From a virus, in the IMG/VR virus record IMGVR_UViG_3300035698_016649, positions 1 to 20,584 of that record: a stretch of DNA of 20,584 bases. One strand, written 5' to 3'. Numbering within the stretch: the first letter of the stretch is position 1; each line of letters starts with the position of its first letter. The translations under genes and the position numbers were made by a program. The notes below the pieces were generated by a model that had not been told where the DNA came from, ran no database searches, and saw only the letters and a list, made by a program, of their open reading frames with translations. This document shows, one piece after another, positions 15,811 through 20,584 of the stretch.

Positions 15811-16298
15811 TGGCTAAATTTAAAAGTTTTTTGGAGCGAGAATTAAGAAAGTATGGATTATGGGAACATCATAACTTAAATATTAAAAAGATTAAACTTG
15901 ACGGATCAAAAATTACGTTTTCAGATTTATATACCATATATAAAGATTATAATCATTGGGCACATTCCGTTAATAAACCTGGAACGTGGGCTGCATTTAT
16001 GACTAAAATTATTCCTTATATTGATTATCAATTACTTGATAAAATAATAAAAGGAATTTATGAGTGGGTAAATGAAATTTCTTTAGAATATGATTGTAAT
16101 TTAGACGAACTTATAACAAAAGATTACATTAGAAAAATTAAACAAAGTAAAAATCATACTCACAGTCCAAAAATCTGGGCTGTAGGATTAGTTTACTATT
16201 TGAGCGACATTAAACCAACTCAAGAAGTTTTAAGTAAAAAGTATGGTACAACAGAAGCCACTATCAGAAGCGTAACTAAACACTTGGAGGAATTGTGA
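15810..16298 (+). CDS. TFIIB (TFB) cyclin-domain-like transcription factor
   Basis: 162 residues. The C-terminal ~48 residues (SPKIWAVGLVYYLS, then PTQEVLSKKYGTTEATIRS) match the last cyclin-fold helices and helix-turn-helix of archaeal TFB, including the Thr-Glu-x-Thr-Ile-Arg recognition helix. In TFB this element reads the BRE. The first ~110 residues are helical but not clearly a first cyclin repeat, and there is no N-terminal zinc ribbon. It may therefore act as a variant or competitor of host TFB at viral promoters, or be an ordinary HTH protein. The start TAATG overlaps the previous stop, and AGGTGAT lies at 15798-15804. Confidence 0.65.
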   Translation: MAKFKSFLERELRKYGLWEHHNLNIKKIKLDGSKITFSDLYTIYKDYNHWAHSVNKPGTWAAFMTKIIPYIDYQLLDKIIKGIYEWVNEISLEYDCNLDELITKDYIRKIKQSKNHTHSPKIWAVGLVYYLSDIKPTQEVLSKKYGTTEATIRSVTKHLEEL

Positions 16299-16633
16299 CC
16301 ACTTCACGAAATACTTGGAAGAGCTTTGAAAGAAGAGTAGCTAAACAATTAAATGCAACTCGAAATCCTCTTTCTGGAATTGCTTCAAAACATACTGCAG
16401 GAGATATAATTGATGATGAATATTATGTTGAAGTTAAGTTAAGAGCTGAATTCAATTCCTTTTTAAAAAAAGAGTTTTTAGAAACTCTAGAAGAAACAGA
16501 ACTTAACTCAAAGAATGAAAACAAAAAATGGTTGATAGTTTTTAAAAAGAAAGGATCTAAGAAAGAATATGCTCTTTTAGATTTTAAACTTTTGGCAAAA
16601 CTTATTACCGATGCAAAAGAGATGAAGAAATGA
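16295..16633 (+). CDS. PD-(D/E)XK nuclease, Holliday-junction resolvase-like
   Basis: 112 residues. The start is GTG at 16295, overlapping the previous stop as GTGA, with GGAGG at 16286-16290. Catalytic residues fit E12 (in FERRVAKQL), D37 (HTAGDI) and E46-V-K48 (YVEVK), the PD-(D/E)XK order. NPLSGIASKHTAGDI resembles viral resolvase-like nucleases. Probable roles are resolving recombination or replication intermediates, or trimming DNA before packaging. The next gene overlaps by 4 bases. Confidence 0.82.
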   Translation: MTTSRNTWKSFERRVAKQLNATRNPLSGIASKHTAGDIIDDEYYVEVKLRAEFNSFLKKEFLETLEETELNSKNENKKWLIVFKKKGSKKEYALLDFKLLAKLITDAKEMKK

Positions 16634-16944
16634 ATATAAAATTACTTACAAGAAGAAATGATGTAGCTAGATTAGTAAATCCTTCTGATCGAATGCACAG
16701 AAATTGTATTAGGTTAAGCCCTTCCAATTCATTCAAGCATGAGATGAAAAAAGCAGAATTATGTTATGAGTTATTAAAAGAGGGAAAAGAATTTATAACT
16801 GAAGCACGATTTATTAACAATAGTCGTGCAGATATTTTAGTATTAGATGATAGAATCGCATTAGAAATAGAAACAAACCCAAAAAACTTTGAGCTAAGAA
16901 AATCAAATTATCCTGTAGAGGTGCATTTAATATGTTTGGATTAG
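16630..16944 (+). CDS. Second PD-(D/E)XK-like nuclease-fold protein
   Basis: 104 residues. RADILVLDDRIALEIE (66-81) matches the D...E-x-K core of the fold, with D68 and E79, but the final lysine is replaced by E81. A helix with E38/E43 comes earlier. The fold assignment is moderate and catalysis is doubtful because of the missing lysine. It may be a partner or inactive relative of the resolvase gene just upstream. Confidence 0.65.
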   Translation: MNIKLLTRRNDVARLVNPSDRMHRNCIRLSPSNSFKHEMKKAELCYELLKEGKEFITEARFINNSRADILVLDDRIALEIETNPKNFELRKSNYPVEVHLICLD

Positions 16945-17201
16945 AACCTGATAAAACTTATTTGTTGCAAACAAAAGGTAATGGACTTCATTACGGAACA
17001 GTTAGTGAAAAGCAAACAATTGATAAAGTAATTTATTTAAAACTAAAAGATTGTGCAATGAAAACAAAATTTGCTACTTCATTTTATGATAGTAATTTAA
17101 TACGATGGAGATATGTTATAAATAAAAAAGAAATAAAGTTAACTAGAGAAGAATTAAAAACTTATACCAAAAAAGAACTTGAGGAGATGTTAAATGTTTA
17201 A
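16932..17201 (+). CDS. Hypothetical small protein
   Basis: 89 residues. The N-terminal half looks like short beta strands (TYLLQTKGNGLHYGTV, VIYLKLKD); the C-terminal third is a Lys/Glu helix ending KKELEEMLNV. GAGGTG at 16918-16923 lies 8 bases before the ATG. It overlaps the previous gene by 13 bases and the next small gene by 8. I do not recognise it. Confidence 0.65.
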   Translation: MFGLEPDKTYLLQTKGNGLHYGTVSEKQTIDKVIYLKLKDCAMKTKFATSFYDSNLIRWRYVINKKEIKLTREELKTYTKKELEEMLNV

Positions 17202-17301
17202 AAAATATAAGGATATAGAATTTGTCTGTACGTATTTTGATAAAACGAATAAAAAGATCGTAACGAAGGTTATGACCTTTGAGGTAGAACAAAATGACTG
17301 A
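17194..17301 (+). CDS. 35-residue microprotein
   Basis: A 35-codon frame, MFKKYKDIEFVCTYFDKTNK then KIVTKVMTFEVEQND. GAGGAG ends 6 bases before its ATG. Its start overlaps the previous stop and its stop overlaps the next ATG, so it fills exactly the gap left between two genes in a tightly tiled operon. The alternating hydrophobic pattern suggests a small beta-sheet protein. Confidence 0.6.
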   Translation: MFKKYKDIEFVCTYFDKTNKKIVTKVMTFEVEQND

Positions 17302-17980
17302 CGTATATTGGGCTTGCAAAAGATGTGGTCATTTACATTGTGGAGAACTTCCACCAGAAATTTGCCCTAATTGTAATCTTATTTCTAAACCAACTATAGA
17401 AATTAAATTAGGAGAAGATAAAGTTAGAGCTAAAGATGTTCTTTTTAAATTATTAGATACGCTTGAAGAAAATGGGCTTGTGACGTGTCTCTTTGGCGGA
17501 GTTTTGCTTGGAGCGGTAAGAAACAAAGACTTTATTCCTACAGACTGGGATATTGACTTATTAGTTATGGGAGAACACTTCTACAAAAAAGAGGTTATGG
17601 CTAAATTGTGTGAAGATTTTACCGAACAAAATATTCGTTTAAAATACAATTGGAGAAATTTAGTATTAGGACTAGAACACGTTAAAGACTTTGATGAAAA
17701 AGTTCTTTCGCTTTTAGAAGCTAATGTAATTTCTTTGTTGAAAAAAGAAGAACATTATTGTCATGAAAACTATCGAGGAAGGCATAAATATCCACATAAA
17801 TTCTTTGATAACTTAGACACAATAGACTTTTTAGGAAGAAAATGCAATGTTCCTCACAATGTTGAAGAATTTTTAGCATATAAGTATGGAGAAGATTGGA
17901 AAACTCCGAATCCTAAAGGCAGAGGTAGACAAGATATAATTGATGCACATCAACACCAACAAGTAAAAGAATCAAAATAG
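17294..17980 (+). CDS. Zinc-ribbon + LicD-family phosphotransferase
   Basis: 228 residues. Residues 8-27 form a rubredoxin-like zinc ribbon (C8-x2-C11, C24-x2-C27). Residues ~45-225 match the LicD/fukutin nucleotidyltransferase-like family: GGVLLGAVRNKDFIPTDWD with the metal-binding D86-I-D88, and a late NVPHNVEEFLAYKYGEDWK block, the typical LicD end. LicD proteins move phosphocholine, or related phospho-alcohols, from a CDP donor to a glycan. This fits the cytidylyltransferase and phosphate-ester transporter in the other operon. GAGGTAG at 17281-17287 precedes the ATG. It closes the plus-strand operon and is followed by a hairpin. The fused zinc ribbon is unusual; it could hold a partner or nucleic acid. 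Another nucleotidyltransferase role is possible. Confidence 0.8.
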   Translation: MTDVYWACKRCGHLHCGELPPEICPNCNLISKPTIEIKLGEDKVRAKDVLFKLLDTLEENGLVTCLFGGVLLGAVRNKDFIPTDWDIDLLVMGEHFYKKEVMAKLCEDFTEQNIRLKYNWRNLVLGLEHVKDFDEKVLSLLEANVISLLKKEEHYCHENYRGRHKYPHKFFDNLDTIDFLGRKCNVPHNVEEFLAYKYGEDWKTPNPKGRGRQDIIDAHQHQQVKESK

Positions 17981-18008
17981 CTAAAGCTTCTTACTTCTAT
18001 AGCTATTT
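17975..18008. terminator. Hairpin between convergent genes
   Basis: A perfect 8-bp inverted repeat, AAATAGCT (17975-17982) and AGCTATTT (18001-18008), with an 18-base loop, lies between the convergent LicD-type and Cys-rich genes and covers the former's stop codon. It probably limits read-through from both sides; a long T-tract is absent. Confidence 0.5.
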
Positions 18009-18018
18009 GTAATATCAA

Positions 18019-18489
18019 TTATCGAGTTCCGAACTTGCTAGACATACTAAAACAAGCACCTGCAGCGTAATCAACCGAACATGTACCATTTATACATGTT
18101 TTTGATCCCATTGGGTATTTAAACCATTTACAATCCCAATCAGCTAAGCAGTCAGTTTTATTTCTATGTTCCATACAAGTATATTGTTGTCTTCTTTCAG
18201 GAGTAGAATTCCAAAATTGTTCTATTTCTTCTCCAGTTTCTTCACATCTATAAATTATTCTTGTTTGACACACAGTATCTTCACAAACTTCTACAAGTTC
18301 TTCTTGAGAAAGGGCTTTACACTCTTCGACAACGGATTCAGGACAAACACAATCTCCACAAACACAATCTGGGCATTCTGGACATTCTTCTACTTCATCT
18401 TGAAACCACGCATGACTTACAAATCCACCAAAGACTGATCCAACAAGAAACAGCGCAATGGCCACAAAGGTTAACATTTTCCATGTCAT
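18019..18489 (-). CDS. Exported or membrane-anchored cysteine-rich protein
   Basis: 156 residues. Residues ~5-27 (LTFVAIALFLVGSVFGGFVS) are a signal anchor or signal peptide. Sixteen cysteines follow, beginning with a dense ECPECPDCVCGDCVC stretch at about 35-49, plus sequons at NST, NKT and NGT. It should be disulfide-stabilised outside the cell. It has its own leaderless promoter facing the winged-helix gene. Possible roles are an anti-superinfection or host-interaction surface protein; no family is recognised. Confidence 0.78.
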   Translation of the reverse strand: MTWKMLTFVAIALFLVGSVFGGFVSHAWFQDEVEECPECPDCVCGDCVCPESVVEECKALSQEELVEVCEDTVCQTRIIYRCEETGEEIEQFWNSTPERRQQYTCMEHRNKTDCLADWDCKWFKYPMGSKTCINGTCSVDYAAGACFSMSSKFGTR

Positions 18490-18510
18490 TCTTACTACTA
18501 TGAATAAATG

Positions 18511-18522
18511 AATATATAAAGG
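18511..18522 (-). promoter_or_regulatory. Promoter of the Cys-rich protein gene
   Basis: The minus strand reads CCTTTATATATT, centred 27 bases before the ATG at 18489, the spacing of a leaderless archaeal transcript. Confidence 0.68.
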
Positions 18523-18533
18523 TTCTGTTTTTT

Positions 18534-18550
18534 AGCGAAACGCTTTTATA
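18534..18550 (+). promoter_or_regulatory. Promoter with possible operator of the winged-helix gene
   Basis: A TATA-like CTTTTATA (18543-18550) lies about 29 bases before the ATG at 18576. The BRE region is the small inverted repeat AGCGAAACGCT (18534-18544), so the regulator could bind here and repress itself; the arms are only 4 bp. Confidence 0.5.
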
Positions 18551-18575
18551 CTTGCCTACTAAATACATAGATAAA

Positions 18576-18863
18576 ATGTTAGAAAATACGTTTGTTAGAC
18601 GAAAACCCATAGAAATTCTAATTAAGTTATTGTATTTAAACCGAAATAAAAGATATATTACAGAAATCCATAGACAAACAAACTGCACATATACTCATAT
18701 AGTAAAACTTTTAACAAAATTTAAATCATATGGATTAATAACTTGGGAAAAGGAAGGTCAGAAAAAAGTTATAACACTTACAGAACTTGGAAAACGCTTT
18801 GCTCATAAATTAACTGAACTAAACGACCTTATAACTGAATTAGAACCAGAACTAGAAAACTAA
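18576..18863 (+). CDS. Winged-helix transcriptional regulator (MarR/ArsR-like)
   Basis: 95 residues from the ATG at 18576. A longer frame begins at a TTG at 18552, but that lies within about 5 bases of the TATA box, so the leaderless ATG is preferred. Helix-turn-helix: PIEILIKLLYLNRNKRYITE then IHRQTNCTYTHIVKLLTKFKSYGLI, followed by a wing (WEKEGQKKVITLTELG) and a C-terminal dimer helix ending ELEPELEN. Probably a repressor of the divergent promoter pair at 18490-18575, which would control itself and the Cys-rich protein gene. Confidence 0.8.
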   Translation: MLENTFVRRKPIEILIKLLYLNRNKRYITEIHRQTNCTYTHIVKLLTKFKSYGLITWEKEGQKKVITLTELGKRFAHKLTELNDLITELEPELEN

Positions 18864-18878
18864 CTCTTAGAGAGTAAT

Positions 18879-19046
18879 ATGATAGATACTGCCTATTTTC
18901 AACCAACTGATACTAAATGTCCTGTTTGTGGTAGTTTTGGAACTATTGAAGACGAATTTATGGCGTGTCCGCTCTGTGAAACAAAATTTACAGAATATGC
19001 TGTGCTAGAGTTAGGTCATAAAAAGTTTGCAGTTGGAAATAATTAG
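18879..19046 (+). CDS. Small zinc-ribbon protein
   Basis: 55 residues. Two C-P-x-C knuckles (CPVC at 14-17 and CPLC at 30-33) form a rubredoxin-type zinc ribbon, followed by a short strand-rich tail. The ATG is 15 bases after the regulator stop, so co-transcription is likely. The 3' end overlaps the convergent phosphoesterase gene by 4 bases. Confidence 0.75.
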   Translation: MIDTAYFQPTDTKCPVCGSFGTIEDEFMACPLCETKFTEYAVLELGHKKFAVGNN

Positions 19047-19954
19047 TTCTTATCATAAACCAAATAATGTGGTATTAGTTCCTCTATTTCTCCATCTGAT
19101 ACATATAGATCTATAATCCACGCGTGTGCTTGAGTATCCCAACCTTTTCTTCTTGATAATCCATTAGGTCCTAGAAATGCTCCAGTTTCAAATGCACTCA
19201 TTCCTTTATCTGGCATATATAATGCAGAATGTAAATGTCCCATTAAAAACAAATCTGGTAAAGTTCCATCTTCTCTTTCTCTAGTTACCACTTGAATCTT
19301 ATATCCTCTAGTATATGGTTTACCACCAGAAGGGTGCATCATTTCTATTTGAACTCCATTTAAATCAAGAAGTTCGTTATAATCTCCTAAGTATTCTATA
19401 TCGCCTTGAGTTCTTTCTCTAGTTAATAGTCTTACCATGTTTGTATCATTTCTAATATCATGATTCCCACCAATAATTTTCATGGGTGCAGGTAAATCTG
19501 GAATAAATCTATTTGCATAATCAATTTGATTATCTATTCCTATTGCTTCTGGTTTTAGTTCGTGAATTTGTCCTTTATAAATATTCCATCCTTCTACTAA
19601 ATCTCCTGAGTGAAGAATCATATCTACTTGAGCTTTATCACAATCATCTAAATATCTCTTTATAGAATCTTCGTAACAAGATTTAGCACCAATATGCCAA
19701 TCAGAAGTAATTCCTAATCTATAATGTTCTTTTGGTTCTACAATATGCATATCTGGAGTCCATAGTCCTGAAGATATATAAAATACCTTTTTACCTTGAG
19801 CATCTAGTCTTTCTTCATAAATTGCAGCACCTTGATCTCTTAATTGTCTTAAATATCTTTCTGCTGTAGAACGACCGATTCCTAATGCTTCTATGTCATC
19901 ATAAGTTAGTTTTCTTTCTTTAAGTTGACCTTCTAACGCTTCTAACTTCGTCAT
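19043..19954 (-). CDS. HTH-calcineurin-type metallophosphoesterase
   Basis: 303 residues. The N-terminal ~60 are a winged-helix/HTH module (DDIEALGIGRSTAERYLRQL). The catalytic domain carries every metal motif: D85-x-H87 (SDWHIGA), G117-D118 (HSGDLVEG), GNHD (163-166), H207 and G239-H-x-H242 (GHLH). It should be a binuclear-metal phosphatase or nuclease (Mre11/SbcD and lambda-phosphatase superfamily). The fused DNA-binding domain suggests action on DNA. The ATG at 19954 lies 26 bases after a TATA box. Confidence 0.88.
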   Translation of the reverse strand: MTKLEALEGQLKERKLTYDDIEALGIGRSTAERYLRQLRDQGAAIYEERLDAQGKKVFYISSGLWTPDMHIVEPKEHYRLGITSDWHIGAKSCYEDSIKRYLDDCDKAQVDMILHSGDLVEGWNIYKGQIHELKPEAIGIDNQIDYANRFIPDLPAPMKIIGGNHDIRNDTNMVRLLTRERTQGDIEYLGDYNELLDLNGVQIEMMHPSGGKPYTRGYKIQVVTREREDGTLPDLFLMGHLHSALYMPDKGMSAFETGAFLGPNGLSRRKGWDTQAHAWIIDLYVSDGEIEELIPHYLVYDKN

Positions 19955-19975
19955 ATATATAATTTGTTTTCTGGC

Positions 19976-19985
19976 GTTATAAAGG
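19976..19985 (-). promoter_or_regulatory. Promoter of the phosphoesterase gene
   Basis: The minus strand reads CCTTTATAAC, centred about 26 bases before the ATG at 19954; leaderless. It shares the CCTTTATA core with the 18511-18522 promoter. Confidence 0.65.
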
Positions 19986-19991
19986 TTTAGA

Positions 19992-20044
19992 AAGTCGACA
20001 GACTTCTTTCTATCCTCTATTTTAAATAACAGACTTAATTAAGT
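19992..20044. promoter_or_regulatory. Palindromes and direct repeats between divergent promoters
   Basis: AAGTC-GACA-GACTT (19992-20005) is an inverted repeat. ACTTAATTAAGT (20033-20044) is a perfect 12-bp palindrome. ACAGACTT occurs at 19998-20005 and again at 20029-20036, 31 bases apart, close to three DNA turns. Together they suggest an operator or a replication site, but neither is shown. Confidence 0.45.
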
Positions 20045-20063
20045 GTGTTTAATTTTATCACAA

Positions 20064-20073
20064 ACATATATAT
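20064..20073 (+). promoter_or_regulatory. Possible promoter of the third nuclease gene
   Basis: ACATATATAT lies about 40 bases before the ATG at 20108, which would give a short leader of roughly 12-15 bases. Another AT-rich TATA-like run (20089-20098) is too close to the start to serve. Confidence 0.4.
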
Positions 20074-20107
20074 GCGATGAAAACAAATAAGTATATATTC
20101 CAATATA

Positions 20108-20434
20108 ATGTCTAAACAAAGAAAAGGAACAAGGCCAACTCATGAAGAATTAGTAACCCAACTAGAAAAACGCCTAGCAAGAGAATGTAAATATTCTGCA
20201 ATAGGAACTTATATGGTTTATTATGATGCTCGTGGAAAAGCTATTGGAGAATTAGATGTGTATGGGGTAAATTTGGATGAACGTAGATTAGATATTTATG
20301 AAGTCAAGTCTGGTTCTGCACATAAAGAAAGAGCAAAAGAGCAATTAAAACGTGCAAGAAGTTTTTTTAAACCTCACTTTGATTTTGTAGGTATTTATAC
20401 TTATTTACAAGGAACTCTAAAAGAAGAAAGATAA
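20108..20434 (+). CDS. PD-(D/E)XK nuclease-fold protein
   Basis: 108 residues. E20 (in TQLEKRLARE), GELDVYG with E48/D50, and YEVKSG with E65-V-K67 form a complete D/E...ExK core. The pattern fits small viral PD-(D/E)XK endonucleases, possibly a resolvase or Cas4-like exonuclease; no cysteine cluster is present, so a Cas4 iron-sulfur type is excluded. Single gene, divergent from the phosphoesterase, so the two may act on the same DNA ends. Confidence 0.8.
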   Translation: MSKQRKGTRPTHEELVTQLEKRLARECKYSAIGTYMVYYDARGKAIGELDVYGVNLDERRLDIYEVKSGSAHKERAKEQLKRARSFFKPHFDFVGIYTYLQGTLKEER

Positions 20435-20490
20435 TTTATTCTAAATTGAGGTTTGTATTAAACTCTGTTCATAAGTTTTGCATATACCTA

Positions 20491-20507
20491 CCGAAAGATA
20501 TATAAAG
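20491..20507 (+). promoter_or_regulatory. Promoter of the right-edge gene (BRE + TATA)
   Basis: CCGAAAGATATATAAAG has a BRE and TATA box centred 27 bases before the ATG at 20530. It closely matches the 14884-14902 promoter. Bases 20435-20490 hold nothing else I can identify. Confidence 0.72.
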
Positions 20508-20529
20508 AAAAGCATACCATATACAATAC

Positions 20530-20584
20530 ATGGGTAAAGAAAAGATCTGTCCTGAGTGTGGGAATGTCTTTATAGCTTCTCGAA
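20530..20584 (+). CDS. Partial zinc-ribbon gene (runs off right edge)
   Basis: Eighteen codons are visible, MGKEKICPECGNVFIASR, with one C-P-x-C knuckle. The leaderless promoter spacing and the knuckle support a real gene; the rest is outside the window. Confidence 0.6.
   Translation, partial: MGKEKICPECGNVFIASR

Noticed and set aside
18552-18575. TTG start giving an 8-residue longer winged-helix regulator
   Set aside because: It lies almost on the TATA box; the ATG at 18576 has the right leaderless spacing.
18166-18688. ORFs overlapping the Cys-rich protein and the regulator promoter
   Set aside because: They are shadows in other frames; the Cys-rich frame has a signal segment, Cys pattern and promoter, and the 18395-18688 minus ORF crosses two promoters.

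Overview
The window looks like part of an AT-rich archaeal tailed-virus genome (or provirus), most likely from a DPANN-type host; the host assignment is inference. The grounds are an intact large terminase and a portal protein, at least six archaeal TATA boxes placed 26-29 bases before a start codon (leaderless transcripts), internal genes led by AGGTGAT or GGAGG ribosome sites, a TFIIB-like regulator, and many small zinc-ribbon proteins. No integrase, tRNA, rRNA, CRISPR array, insertion sequence or recognisable major capsid protein was seen.

Layout. Bases 1-14831 form one minus-strand block with overlapping genes, read from right to left: sulfotransferase, small zinc protein, TagD/choline-phosphate-type cytidylyltransferase, organophosphate antiporter-like transporter, large terminase, basic membrane protein, portal (with its own promoter), a degenerate metallo-beta-lactamase-fold protein, glycosyltransferase, membrane-anchored seven-bladed propeller protein, a 134-residue protein, and a giant repeat protein. 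The giant protein (at least 1,317 residues, running off the left edge) has about 50 copies of a 14-residue SKTKTxNARI unit. A divergent promoter pair at about 14850-14905 separates this block from a plus-strand block (14924-17980). That block holds small DNA- and transcription-related genes: a C2H2 finger, a coiled-coil protein, a TFB-like protein, two PD-(D/E)XK-type proteins, and a zinc-ribbon/LicD-family transferase. From 18019 to the right end are short, separately promoted units: an exported cysteine-rich protein, a winged-helix regulator with a zinc ribbon, an HTH-calcineurin phosphoesterase, a third PD-(D/E)XK protein, and the start of another zinc-ribbon gene.

How the genes may work together. 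The terminase and portal make a DNA-packaging core. The propeller protein and the giant repeat protein are the likely host-contact or fibre components. The most unusual feature is a set of five carbohydrate- and phosphate-chemistry genes: organophosphate transporter, cytidylyltransferase, LicD-type phosphotransferase, glycosyltransferase and PAPS sulfotransferase. Together they resemble a pathway that imports a phosphorylated compound, activates it with CTP, and places phospho- and sulfo-groups on a glycan. That could remodel the host surface or decorate the virion. The pathway is inferred from gene families and proximity, not demonstrated.
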